A stretch of DNA of 64,000 nucleotides. Origin: JAGQSZ01 sp049647585. Lineage in GTDB: Bacteria > Actinomycetota > Acidimicrobiia > Acidimicrobiales > Microtrichaceae. Within the stretch, counting starts at the first letter, position 1. Each line of letters starts with the position of its first letter. Where the stretch lies: contig JBARXY010000001.1 in NCBI GenBank assembly GCA_049647585.1, positions 124,001 to 188,000 of the forward strand, given 5' to 3'. Positions 41,254 to 49,850 of the stretch are shown one piece after another. The translations under genes and the position numbers were made by a program. The notes beneath the pieces were generated by a model. That model was not told where the DNA came from. It searched no databases and saw only the letters and a list, made by a program, of their open reading frames with translations.

Positions 41254-42591
41254 GTGGATTGTCGATCTGGTCTCAAGCGACTCTGGAACGAGGACCGGTG
41301 GGCGTTGACCGTTCTGGCCGTCGCAGCGGTGACCGCATCCATTGTCTGGGGTGGTCGGACACGACCGATGGGTGACTCCGAGTCGTACCGGGCCGCTGGG
41401 CGGGTAATCACCGGAGGATGGCATCACATCACGGACCGAACTCCCGGATATCCGCTGTTGATGTGGATCACAGGATCGCTCGACTCCGAGACCACGGCCC
41501 TTTTCGTGACTCAGTTGGTTCTACACGTCACCTCGGTCGTCCTGGTCCTGATGGTCACCCGAAGGATCGGTCTGCCAAGGCTTGCCCGGTTTGTGATCAC
41601 CGTCCTACTGGTCATGCCGCCAGTAATGGTGAAGGTGGTCTATTCAGGCTCCGAGGCCCTGACCGAATTCCTGGTGGTCATCTCGCTGTGGCTGTTCGTC
41701 GGATGGCTCGATTGCCGGTCCGGGGAACGGTTACTAGCTCTGGGCGTAGTTCTTGGCGCACTCACATGGGTCCGGCCGACGTTCCAGTTGGTTTGGCTAC
41801 CAGCTACCTTGGCTGTCTGGTTCATTACAGCCAGGTCCCGGAGTCTGCGTGAAAGCCCGAACCGACGTGCGTCCATTCGGTCCGCAGCCACCGTTGCTCT
41901 GCCGGCAGTCCTGATCGTCGGTTCGTTGATCGTTTCCAACGGCGTCCGCTTCGGTCAATGGGGAACGACCCCGATGCTGGGATGGTTCCTCGGTTCTCGG
42001 ACGAGCGCCTTCGTCGAGGAACTTCCCGAGTCGGAACCCCTCCGGGAGATGCTGATTCGGGAACGGGACCGCCGATCGCTACTGGGCGCGGAGACCGACG
42101 CCGAGAACTACCAGTTCGGCATAGAGGACAGAATTTCCGAAGCAACCGGCTTGGATGATGCACAGCTGGATAGTCGGATGCTGCATCTGAACGTCGGTCT
42201 CATCGCTTCGCATCCGTTCGACTACGTCACCGCGGTCAACCGCTCCCTGTTCAACCTCACCCAGATGGACGCCGAGCCGGCCGCGTCCGGCCCGGGGCGT
42301 ATCGGAGGCTGGCTCCAGTCCGCCACGCACTTTGTTCTCATGGTCGGATTCGCCCTGAGCCTGTTGACGCTCCCCGGTCTGGCGCTGGCCTGTTACCTCG
42401 AGCGGCGCACCCTGGCGATCCTGGGCTACTGCATGATGATGGCTGGTTATGTCGCCATCGTGTCGGCCTTGGTTGAAACAGGCAGCCCCCGCCTACGCGC
42501 CCCGACCGATGCCCTGCTCGTCATCTTCATGGTGACCGGCTGGGCGCTTCTGACCAAGACTCGTCGACCCGCCGATAGGCTCCAATGGTGA
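41254..42591 (+). CDS. GT-C/PMT-like membrane glycosyltransferase (copy B)
   Basis: 445 residues, about 10 membrane helices. The first outer loop has PMGDSESYRAAGRVI (Asp-x-Glu near the membrane) and ITDRTPGYPLLMWI, typical of dolichyl-phosphate-mannose-type (GT39/GT83) transferases. A large loop between helices (residues about 235-330) is soluble. It overlaps the following GT4 gene by 7 bases. The role is inferred as adding a lipid-phosphate-linked sugar to the glycan outside the membrane. Confidence 0.78.
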   Translation: MDCRSGLKRLWNEDRWALTVLAVAAVTASIVWGGRTRPMGDSESYRAAGRVITGGWHHITDRTPGYPLLMWITGSLDSETTALFVTQLVLHVTSVVLVLMVTRRIGLPRLARFVITVLLVMPPVMVKVVYSGSEALTEFLVVISLWLFVGWLDCRSGERLLALGVVLGALTWVRPTFQLVWLPATLAVWFITARSRSLRESPNRRASIRSAATVALPAVLIVGSLIVSNGVRFGQWGTTPMLGWFLGSRTSAFVEELPESEPLREMLIRERDRRSLLGAETDAENYQFGIEDRISEATGLDDAQLDSRMLHLNVGLIASHPFDYVTAVNRSLFNLTQMDAEPAASGPGRIGGWLQSATHFVLMVGFALSLLTLPGLALACYLERRTLAILGYCMMMAGYVAIVSALVETGSPRLRAPTDALLVIFMVTGWALLTKTRRPADRLQW

Positions 42592-43784
42592 CAAGCCCTT
42601 CGTTTTCTTTGACGGCGGTTGTAAACGAGTTTCCCGCGCCGTCCCAGACCTTCATCGAGCGCAAGTTGCTCGGATTGAGCGAAGCGGGAGTAGACGTAAC
42701 AGTCGGGGCCACCCACTTCACCGACGCGGTCGATAGTTCTCCGTTCCGACCATTGCCGTTGGTGCCGTGGCGTGACTACCGGCGAGCGCTCGACCCATCC
42801 AACCGCAGCTCGTTGCTCGCATCGGCACGGTCGGTGCTGAACGGCCCGGGTCAGGCCCAGGATTCTCGGCTAACAGCGAAGGAACGAGTTCTTTTCGCCC
42901 CTCTACTTTCCAACGAGTCCGACGTCGTTCATTTCGAGTTTTCTGGAATTGCCGTCACCTATCGGCGAGCGCTTTCACAACTACGGCCTGCCAAGATCGC
43001 CATAAGTTGCCGAGGGGCCGCTGAACAGATCGTGCCCCGTAGAGACCCGACGCGCGGCCCGCAACTCCGCGAAGTGTTCGAGCAGGCTGATTTGATCCAC
43101 TGCGTTTCTGACGACATCCGCCGCACTGTCGAAGATTTGGGAGCACCGTCTGATCGGATCCTCGTGAACCGTCCGGCGGTGCCCGTCGCGGCATTCACCG
43201 AGCTCGCACTACTGCGCGAACCCGCTGATGGCCATAGCGAGCTCAGGGTGCTGTCGATTGGTCGTCTGCACTGGAAAAAGGGCTTCGACGACTCCCTGAA
43301 GGCGATCAGTTCTCTCAACGCCGGACAAGTCGACATCGAGTACCGGATTGCCGGCGAAGGCGTCGAGCGGGAGAAGCTCTCCTTCCTCATCGACGAGTAC
43401 GGACTGGGCGGTAGGGCCACGCTTCTCGGTACCTGCACCCAGGACCAGATCCGTGAGCAGCTGACCTGGGCCGATGTCCTGCTACTTCCCAGTCTGAGCG
43501 AGGGAATCTCCAACGCTGTTCTTGAAGCCATGTCGTCCGGACTGCCGGTGATCTCCACCAACTGTGGCGGAATGCGCGAAGTCATTGACGATGGAATCGA
43601 CGGCTACCTGGTCGAAGTGGGCGACATAGAAGCAATGGCAGAACGCCTGTCGATCCTCGGATCTGATCCTGATCTGCGGGGCAGGCTCGGAGCCGCTGCT
43701 ATGAAGAGGGCGGACCTGGAGTTCGATGTCACTCGACAGGTCGGACTGTTCCTCGAGGCCTATCGGGGCATACTCCCGAGCTGA
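42585..43784 (+). CDS. Family 4 (GT-B) glycosyltransferase
   Basis: 399 residues. The N-terminus has NEFPAPSQTFIERKLLGL, a segment common in exopolysaccharide GT4 enzymes; the C-terminal domain has SIGRLHWKKGFDD, YRIAGEGVEREKL, and SLSEGISNAVLEAMSSGLPV with the Ex7E donor motif. It is cytoplasmic and peripheral. The start overlaps the GT-C gene, and the stop overlaps the oppositely oriented GT-B-like gene by 25 bases. Confidence 0.92.
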   Translation: MVTSPSFSLTAVVNEFPAPSQTFIERKLLGLSEAGVDVTVGATHFTDAVDSSPFRPLPLVPWRDYRRALDPSNRSSLLASARSVLNGPGQAQDSRLTAKERVLFAPLLSNESDVVHFEFSGIAVTYRRALSQLRPAKIAISCRGAAEQIVPRRDPTRGPQLREVFEQADLIHCVSDDIRRTVEDLGAPSDRILVNRPAVPVAAFTELALLREPADGHSELRVLSIGRLHWKKGFDDSLKAISSLNAGQVDIEYRIAGEGVEREKLSFLIDEYGLGGRATLLGTCTQDQIREQLTWADVLLLPSLSEGISNAVLEAMSSGLPVISTNCGGMREVIDDGIDGYLVEVGDIEAMAERLSILGSDPDLRGRLGAAAMKRADLEFDVTRQVGLFLEAYRGILPS

Positions 43785-45166
43785 GCAACCGAGTCGACCA
43801 GACGTTGTGACGACCTGCCGTCGTCCCATGTCAGGACCGATGAAATCATCTTGCGACGCTGCTCCGCCAGGCGGTCCGGATCCTCTAGGCCGTCCCGAAT
43901 GGCGGCAATCAGTTCGGCCTCGTCCGCGGCGCAGGTCAGACCACCAGAGCGGGCGATCGGCAGCCAGTGCTCCTGTTGGTAGAAGGTTCTGATCCGACGC
44001 TGAGTCTCGTCGTCGGCCCCCGGCACGAAGGTTGGCCCGACCTGGGGTCTGTCGAACATTGCACCATCGAGAGTCATCGATGAGCACACATTCACATGTA
44101 CCGCGCTGTGCGCTAATGACGACATCTGGTTGGTCAGGTCCTCGTCCGAGGGCCAGGCCTGGAATGCCGTGCTGCCTGGAGGCCAGGGATCGACCACCCG
44201 ACTGTTCGTGAGTCGCTTGCCGAGTTCGTGCCAAGGCTCGGGCCGGTCGTTGGGATGGCGTCGGACCACCAGGACCGGTGATCCCGGCAGGCGTCCGTCC
44301 GAAATCGCCCGGTCGATGCACTCGACGAGTTTCGCCTCACCGGGAACAAGTGAACTCGGTCCAGCCCCGTAGAGGATGGCGGGCTGGTCGTCGTCAATTT
44401 CGAGACCCTTGCGCCAACGCGCCTCGTCCATCACCAGGTCGGGACGGCGGTGCAGGTCGAACTGGGGTGCCCCTATGACTTCCACACGGTCCGGAGTGAG
44501 GTCCGGGTAGGACCGGAGTACCTCGTCTGCATTGAATGAGTTCCAGACCAGAACGCGATCACTCCGCTCCAGCCACCTTGCCCTGGTCGTGGGATTATCG
44601 AACGAGATCACCGACGTGACAGATGGGATGCCTGCTCGACGCGCCGCCCAGAGCAGCAGTCCTTCTTGATCGTGGTACGGGGCGACAGATAGCACCCCGG
44701 CGATGCGGTGGGTGCCGAGGAACTCGCTGAAATCCGACACGTTGGAGCCCGATTCGACCATTGAGGACTCCGCAGCTTCGACCGCCTCCATGCCTCCGGG
44801 CCGGCGAACCTGCAGTTGGTCGATCGCGCTCCTGACACCGGCAATGGTTCGAAGCTTCAAGTTCTTCTGGGTATCACGGGGATTCTGTCGCTGGATGGTC
44901 GAAGTGACGCTGTTGAGACGGCGTTGATGGACCAGAGCCAGGCGACGGCGGTACATGCGGTAATCGTGATTCAGTTGTGGACCCGGAAGCCGGACCACTT
45001 CGTGGCCGCGCGCTTCGAGTAGCGCGGTCAACTGAGGGTCGTCCCAGCCCAGACCCACAACGGGGGCGCACACATCCTTCAGCTTGTCGAGAATCCCGGT
45101 GGGCAACAGGTAACGAACGCTGAACCCATAGGTGACGGGAACCAGCAGTCGTTCCGTCTGGTGCAT
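43760..45166 (-). CDS. GT-B-fold surface-carbohydrate transferase-like protein
   Basis: 468 residues. The N-terminal half has a Rossmann-like start (LLVPVTYGFSVRYLL), SVAPYHDQEGLLLWAARRAGIPSV and VISFDNPTTRA. The C-terminal half has VLVVRRHPNDRPEPW and HSAVHVNVCSSMTLDGAMFDRPQV, a pattern shared with CDP-glycerol glycerophosphotransferase-like and Kdo-transferase-like GT-B proteins (His plus Ser/Thr donor loop). The substrate is unknown. It probably has a leaderless start, with TAGAGT 6 bases before ATG 45166, and faces the fucosyltransferase gene across a 53-base divergent gap. Confidence 0.68.
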   Translation of the reverse strand: MHQTERLLVPVTYGFSVRYLLPTGILDKLKDVCAPVVGLGWDDPQLTALLEARGHEVVRLPGPQLNHDYRMYRRRLALVHQRRLNSVTSTIQRQNPRDTQKNLKLRTIAGVRSAIDQLQVRRPGGMEAVEAAESSMVESGSNVSDFSEFLGTHRIAGVLSVAPYHDQEGLLLWAARRAGIPSVTSVISFDNPTTRARWLERSDRVLVWNSFNADEVLRSYPDLTPDRVEVIGAPQFDLHRRPDLVMDEARWRKGLEIDDDQPAILYGAGPSSLVPGEAKLVECIDRAISDGRLPGSPVLVVRRHPNDRPEPWHELGKRLTNSRVVDPWPPGSTAFQAWPSDEDLTNQMSSLAHSAVHVNVCSSMTLDGAMFDRPQVGPTFVPGADDETQRRIRTFYQQEHWLPIARSGGLTCAADEAELIAAIRDGLEDPDRLAEQRRKMISSVLTWDDGRSSQRLVDSVAQLGSMPR

Positions 45167-45172
45167 CAGTTC

Positions 45173-45178
45173 ACTCTA
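45173..45178 (-). promoter_or_regulatory. -10-like TAGAGT, candidate leaderless promoter
   Basis: Read on the minus strand, TAGAGT ends 6 bases before ATG 45166 and no ribosome site is present. Confidence 0.35.
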
Positions 45179-45205
45179 TCGGGCACCGAATCGTTTGCTT
45201 CTCTG

Positions 45206-45211
45206 TAGTCT
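45206..45211 (+). promoter_or_regulatory. -10-like TAGTCT, candidate leaderless promoter
   Basis: TAGTCT ends 8 bases before GTG 45220 with no ribosome site, so both genes of this divergent pair may be leaderless. Confidence 0.35.
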
Positions 45212-45219
45212 CAGCGGCC

Positions 45220-46206
45220 GTGACCGTCTACACACGCATAGGCATGGGCCTGGGAAACCAGATGTTCCAGTACGCCGCCGGACTGGCGCTGTCCACCGTT
45301 CTTGGGCGGGATCTCGTTGTTGATCTCGCCATGTTCGGAGGCGAAGGCTCCTATGGCGGCGATACACCCCGAAAATACGAGTTGAAAGACGTATTCGGGA
45401 TCGAGGCCCGTCAGGCGTCAAGGGATGAACACCTTTCGTTCTCATACAGCCAGCCCGTCAGGCGGGCGTGGAACAAGGTGTATTACCGACGCAACCCGTT
45501 GTTGCAGGGGCTCCCCTACGAACAGCCTCTTGCGGTCACCCAGACCTATCGGATCTTCAATCGACTTAGCCCAGCGCACCGGCAAGCCACCTACTACGAG
45601 CCTCATTACCATTACGACCGGCACTTCACAGCTGCCAGCGAGGATCCGGTCTATCTGATCGGCCATTGGCAGAGCTGGCGATACTCGAACGAGATTCTGG
45701 ACCAGCTGCGTCAGACATTCTGCGTTAGGCCCGAACTGACCGGAGCGGTCACCGATCTGGGATCGGCCATGCGTTCTACCGATTCAGTGAGTCTGCATAT
45801 CCGGATGACCGACCGCACTTCCAAGGACCATTACAAGAAGCTGTTCGGCGGGCTGGGCGCCGGGTATTACGAGGCAGCGATCAACCATTTGAAGAGGACC
45901 CATTCGGACCTCAGGCTCTATCTGTTCTCCGATGAGCCCGACGCAGCAAGAGACCTGTTGCCGAGCTCTCTGGACGCAACCGTCGTATCGGGCGACATCA
46001 CAAGTTCCTCTGCCGAGGACCTGCACCTGATGATGCAGTGTCGCCACAATGTGATTGCCAACAGCTCCTTCAGCTGGTGGGCGGCGCATCTGAACGGCAG
46101 CGAAGGACACACCGTTATTGCACCCTCTGACTGGTACGCGACGCGCCGTTACAACACCCGCGATCTGTACCCGCCGAGCTGGACCACGATCCCTAACCAT
46201 TTCTGA
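45220..46206 (+). CDS. Family 11 glycosyltransferase (alpha-1,2-fucosyltransferase-like)
   Basis: 328 residues. The N-terminal GLGNQMFQYAAGLAL loop and the C-terminal NSSFSWWAAHL motif are diagnostic of GT11. The middle HxRRGD motif reads HIRMTD here: His and the first Arg are kept, but RG is replaced by MT. GT11 enzymes move fucose from GDP-fucose to a galactose or similar acceptor; GDP-fucose synthesis genes are not in the window. GTG 45220 starts directly at the first beta strand. The gene ends tail-to-tail with the GT17-like gene, separated by a short G-rich spacer. Confidence 0.9.
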   Translation: MTVYTRIGMGLGNQMFQYAAGLALSTVLGRDLVVDLAMFGGEGSYGGDTPRKYELKDVFGIEARQASRDEHLSFSYSQPVRRAWNKVYYRRNPLLQGLPYEQPLAVTQTYRIFNRLSPAHRQATYYEPHYHYDRHFTAASEDPVYLIGHWQSWRYSNEILDQLRQTFCVRPELTGAVTDLGSAMRSTDSVSLHIRMTDRTSKDHYKKLFGGLGAGYYEAAINHLKRTHSDLRLYLFSDEPDAARDLLPSSLDATVVSGDITSSSAEDLHLMMQCRHNVIANSSFSWWAAHLNGSEGHTVIAPSDWYATRRYNTRDLYPPSWTTIPNHF

Positions 46207-46251
46207 TTCAAGCAGGTAGGCGGCAGGCAGGCACACGGCCGGGCGGGCGGG

Positions 46252-47406
46252 TCACTGCTGAGGCTGGTCCAGCCACGGGGAAGGTCCCGAGTCCTCCGGA
46301 ATCAGGCCGAAGTTGCGGAACCCCAATCGACGTATTGCAAATATCCCATTACGTCGGATCCATTCAAGTGCTCGTCTGGAGGCTCCACCGACTCTTCCAA
46401 CCCACATGGACAACCGGCTCCGGTGCGAGCGTTCCCAGTGCGGATATTCCTTCCGGCGTTGATCGAGATAGTCGTCAGCGATGTTTGCGGTTCGCAATGA
46501 GATGAGGTTGCGCCGTACGTATTCGGGGGAGTTGTCAGGGGTCAGTTCGATACGGGCCAGGAGATCTCTGTCCGAGTCCATCACCCGAATCCCGCGTGAA
46601 CCTGCCATGACCCGATGATTGCATCGAAGGGCAATCCTCAGGTCTTCGACCGTGTACCCGGTGTGCGCCTGGGTATTCAACTTGCGGATGATTTCGTCCC
46701 AGCCGAAACACGAGGTGTACTCGAAGACGACGATCTGGTCCCAGTCCGTTCGCAACGATCCGGCGAACTCTCGCCTGACTGCCGAGATCGTCTGGTCGCT
46801 ACCTTTCAAGTGTCCGGACCTGACCAGCGGAATGCCGTAGAGCGGAACGTACTGGTTGTCGAAGTCGTACCAATACCTCTGCGTCGAAACCTGCACCACT
46901 CCCGTCTGGGCCAGGAGTCGTGACCCGAGTTCCGACATACGTGCCGGACTGGTGCCGTCCAACATCTCGTCAATGTCGCAGATCATGATCCAGACGTCCG
47001 GATCAAGGGCGTTCACGTGGCCCATGGCAAGATCCCGCTGCCAACGCTCGACCTGGAACGCAGCCGAGTCGGCTTCGTCTCCGGGGGGAAACGCCTTCAC
47101 CGCCCGGTCAGCGGAGATCACGGTGATCCGCTCCCTGTAGGGATCGAACCGTTGGTCGGTGTCAACGAGTTCCCTGATGAATAGGCCTATATGGGTTCCC
47201 TGAAAGGAGTACGAATTCTCGACGATTATCCATTCGGAAACTATCTGCGACTCCAGGCGCAATTTGAGCAGAAGCAGATCGGCTTCGTACCGCTCACTCA
47301 TGGGAAAAGTCGCGACAATCTGCGGCAGCGTCCCTTCTTGAGGATGTTCTGTCACGGGGTGCCTATCCGCCGAAGAGGTAACTTCAACAACGTGGGTCTC
47401 CGCCAT
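46252..47406 (-). CDS. Family 17-like glycosyltransferase
   Basis: 384 residues. The ATFPMSERYEADLLLLKLRL and EWIIVENSYSFQGT segments, a QRDLAMGHVNALDPDVWIMI stretch and the DxD-type CDIDEMLD match GT17 (beta-1,4-mannosyl-glycoprotein N-acetylglucosaminyltransferase-like) proteins, a family also found in bacterial surface-glycan loci. YWYDFDNQYVPLYG and the WDE segment after SCFGW are further family-like blocks. It is soluble with no signal peptide. The divergent gap to the next gene is only 29 bases. Confidence 0.78.
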   Translation of the reverse strand: MAETHVVEVTSSADRHPVTEHPQEGTLPQIVATFPMSERYEADLLLLKLRLESQIVSEWIIVENSYSFQGTHIGLFIRELVDTDQRFDPYRERITVISADRAVKAFPPGDEADSAAFQVERWQRDLAMGHVNALDPDVWIMICDIDEMLDGTSPARMSELGSRLLAQTGVVQVSTQRYWYDFDNQYVPLYGIPLVRSGHLKGSDQTISAVRREFAGSLRTDWDQIVVFEYTSCFGWDEIIRKLNTQAHTGYTVEDLRIALRCNHRVMAGSRGIRVMDSDRDLLARIELTPDNSPEYVRRNLISLRTANIADDYLDQRRKEYPHWERSHRSRLSMWVGRVGGASRRALEWIRRNGIFAIRRLGFRNFGLIPEDSGPSPWLDQPQQ

Positions 47407-47435
47407 CTGGTCAGAATCTGATTACGAAGTTTACT

Positions 47436-48989
47436 GTGGCAACCAGGCAGTTCCGCGGCCCGATCAACGGTCATCTGAAGCTCGGATTCTGGGCGGCGAT
47501 GATTGCGTCCCTGGCTTCCGCGGTGACCCTCAGCTTCGTGTACCCCTCGGTATTTGCGGCTGACGACTCACTGTTCTACCTGGTGGTGGGGCAACACCTT
47601 TCGACAAGCGGAGCATGGACCTTCAACGGGTTGATGCCTACCAACGGTGTGCAGCCCCTGTGGCAACTGTTGACCGCAGGAATCGTCGGACTGGCAGATC
47701 TGGTAGGAGTGCAAACTCCTCTAGCCCAGCTCCGGTTGTTGTTCGTTCTCAACTGGGCTCTCGCTGTGGTCGCGCTCGCACAGGTGTGGCGCCTCCTCGG
47801 CAGACTTGGCGTCAGCGAGGCAGGCCGGCTGTTGGGCGTGGTGCTTCTCGGTTGCTGCCTCTGCGGACCTTGGGGGATGTTCGCCTCCGAGGCCCACCTG
47901 GTAGCCGTGGCATTGCTGTGGCTGCTACTCGTGATGGAGCGGTGGTTCACCGACGGACCCAGCCCCGTACTTGCGTTCGCAATAGGATGCGCCGCAGCGG
48001 TGATGATGCTGTCCCGACTGGACACGGTGTGGGTGGCGGCAGCGGCCGTCGTGTCGCTGCTCCTGTTCTCGTCGGGATCCGCGCTCATGAAACGGCTCCC
48101 TCTCGTGGCACTCGTGGTGGTCACTTCGGCCGCGCTGGTTCTCCCCTACTTGGCATGGAACGTGGTCCGCTTCGGCAACCTCAGTCCGATCTCGGGTGCC
48201 ATCAAGGTCGATGTTCGGTCCCCCCGTGTGGCGATCGAAGGCATCGGGCTCTTTGGCGTGGGAATCCTCGCACTCATCTGGATCGGTGGTTTGCTTGGTG
48301 TCCTTCGGAAGCCACGACTGAACGCTCGTGTGGCCATCTGGCTCGTTCCAGCCCTGGGAGCGACCCTCTCGTCGGCCTTCTACGTTGCGTTCTCGCGCGG
48401 GCCCTTCACGCAATGGCTGTGGTACTTCGTTCCTCACGCCGTGGCGCTGTCCCTCACCCTCCCGCTACTGGTGGATCGGCTACTCGAGCGACATCCTGGC
48501 GCCGCAACTCTGGCGCCCGTTACCGCGCGTCTGGCATGTCTGGGGCTTGCCGTGGGCTCAGTGGTCCTCTGCTCCAATCGGGCCTATCTCGGGCCGTCGG
48601 ACTCCTTGTGGAAGGACGCCCGATCGTTCTCGAGCGAGATCGTCGGGGCGGTACCCGATGACGCTGTCCTAGCAACGGTGGACATGCCCGGTGTTCTGGG
48701 TTTCATATCCGGTCATCCGGTCGTCGCGCTGGACGGGCTCACAGGGGATTTCAAGTTTCAGGACAGGTGGCGCGACGACGGAGTGGCGTGTGCACTGAGT
48801 GACCTCAACGTGGAATATCTGGTCACCGTCAATGACATCGGAACGGTCGGCCGAGACGACCATTCGGTGACGCTCGAGCTATCCAGCTGGCTGCACCGCG
48901 AGCGTCCCAGCGCACTGATCGGACGCGGCCCGATAGCGGTGTCGCCCAAGCAGAGATACGCGCTCTGGCGCATAGAGTCGAGCTGCTGA
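47436..48989 (+). CDS. GT-C-type membrane glycosyltransferase (copy C)
   Basis: 517 residues with about 10-11 membrane helices and a C-terminal outer domain of about 120 residues. The first outer loop has FAADDSLFYLVVGQHL (Asp-Asp pair) and LMPTNGVQPLWQLL, shared in layout with copy A at 38828. GTG 47436 starts the gene; no ribosome site is visible. It is expected to transfer a polyprenyl-phosphate-linked sugar outside the membrane. Copies A and C resemble each other more than either resembles copy B. Confidence 0.78.
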   Translation: MATRQFRGPINGHLKLGFWAAMIASLASAVTLSFVYPSVFAADDSLFYLVVGQHLSTSGAWTFNGLMPTNGVQPLWQLLTAGIVGLADLVGVQTPLAQLRLLFVLNWALAVVALAQVWRLLGRLGVSEAGRLLGVVLLGCCLCGPWGMFASEAHLVAVALLWLLLVMERWFTDGPSPVLAFAIGCAAAVMMLSRLDTVWVAAAAVVSLLLFSSGSALMKRLPLVALVVVTSAALVLPYLAWNVVRFGNLSPISGAIKVDVRSPRVAIEGIGLFGVGILALIWIGGLLGVLRKPRLNARVAIWLVPALGATLSSAFYVAFSRGPFTQWLWYFVPHAVALSLTLPLLVDRLLERHPGAATLAPVTARLACLGLAVGSVVLCSNRAYLGPSDSLWKDARSFSSEIVGAVPDDAVLATVDMPGVLGFISGHPVVALDGLTGDFKFQDRWRDDGVACALSDLNVEYLVTVNDIGTVGRDDHSVTLELSSWLHRERPSALIGRGPIAVSPKQRYALWRIESSC

Positions 48990-49028
48990 CGACAGGGAGG
49001 ACTCCGCCCGAAAATCGCACCGGCTCGA

Positions 49029-49034
49029 TAGGAT
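49029..49034 (+). promoter_or_regulatory. -10-like TAGGAT, candidate leaderless promoter
   Basis: TAGGAT ends 9 bases before ATG 49044, identical in sequence and spacing to the element at 7384. No ribosome site follows it. Confidence 0.4.
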
Positions 49035-49043
49035 TATCGAACC

Positions 49044-49850
49044 ATGGGCCAAGTAGGAAAGCTGGATGCGTGCCTAATAGGGGCGCAGAAATCAGGGTCA
49101 ACTTCTCTCGCAAGGTGGCTCGCGGAACACCCAATGGTCTGCCACTCGAAGACCAAGGAGACGCATTTCTGGCGCCAGGAACGAACTGCGCCCGAAATTG
49201 CCGAGTGGTTCTCGGAGCAGTTCGATGACGACGGCAGCAGGTTGCTCGTCGAGTCCTCGACCAGCAACTCGATGTATCCGGAAGTGGAGGGCATCCCGCG
49301 GCGATTGCACGACCACAATCCGAAGATGAAGATTCTCTACGTGGTGCGTGATCCCGTCAGGCGGACAGAGTCACATCTGGTCCACAGCTACCGAAACGGC
49401 ATCATCGGCTCCGATTGGCCACAGGCGATTGCCAATGACCGCGGCTTCCTCGACCGCAGCCGTTACATGATGCAGTTGGACCAATTCCTGGCCATCTTTC
49501 CGGACGAGCAGATACATGTCGTGATTTTCGAGAACCTGGTTGCAAACCCCGGTGCGGAGCTCAGTCGCATCGAGAATTTCCTAGGGATTACCGGCGGATC
49601 CGGGGAGCTACCCCGAATCAACGTTTCCGCTGTCCGGCCGGGCGTCACCGGATTTGAGATGGCACTTCGCCGAAGGGGAATTCGTCTTCCCCACAGAATC
49701 AGGCAGGCGCTTCGTCGCCGTTTCGGTCGTACCGAACCGGCTGTCGTCCTCGATCACTTCCAACGTGTATCGGTCCTCAAGGAACTGCGTCCCGACAGCT
49801 TGCGGCTCGAGGAGTACCTCGGAGTCGAGCTCCCCTGGCCGGCCTCGTGA
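49044..49850 (+). CDS. PAPS-dependent sulfotransferase
   Basis: 268 residues. The 5'-phosphosulfate loop IGAQKSGSTSLARWL and the 3'-phosphate motif VVRDPVRRTESHLVHSY are clear, with KETHFWRQE (acceptor/catalytic region) between them. The family transfers sulfate from PAPS to a sugar hydroxyl, giving a sulfated surface glycan. No membrane segment is present. Its stop overlaps the next GT2 gene (GTGA), and the three genes 49044-51999 form one coupled unit. Confidence 0.9.
   Translation: MGQVGKLDACLIGAQKSGSTSLARWLAEHPMVCHSKTKETHFWRQERTAPEIAEWFSEQFDDDGSRLLVESSTSNSMYPEVEGIPRRLHDHNPKMKILYVVRDPVRRTESHLVHSYRNGIIGSDWPQAIANDRGFLDRSRYMMQLDQFLAIFPDEQIHVVIFENLVANPGAELSRIENFLGITGGSGELPRINVSAVRPGVTGFEMALRRRGIRLPHRIRQALRRRFGRTEPAVVLDHFQRVSVLKELRPDSLRLEEYLGVELPWPAS

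Noticed and set aside
46207..46251. G-rich spacer with GGCAGGCAGG and GGGCGGGCGGG between convergent genes
   Set aside because: Only three consecutive GGG runs, so a stable four-tract quadruplex is not supported, and no stem-loop terminator can be drawn.
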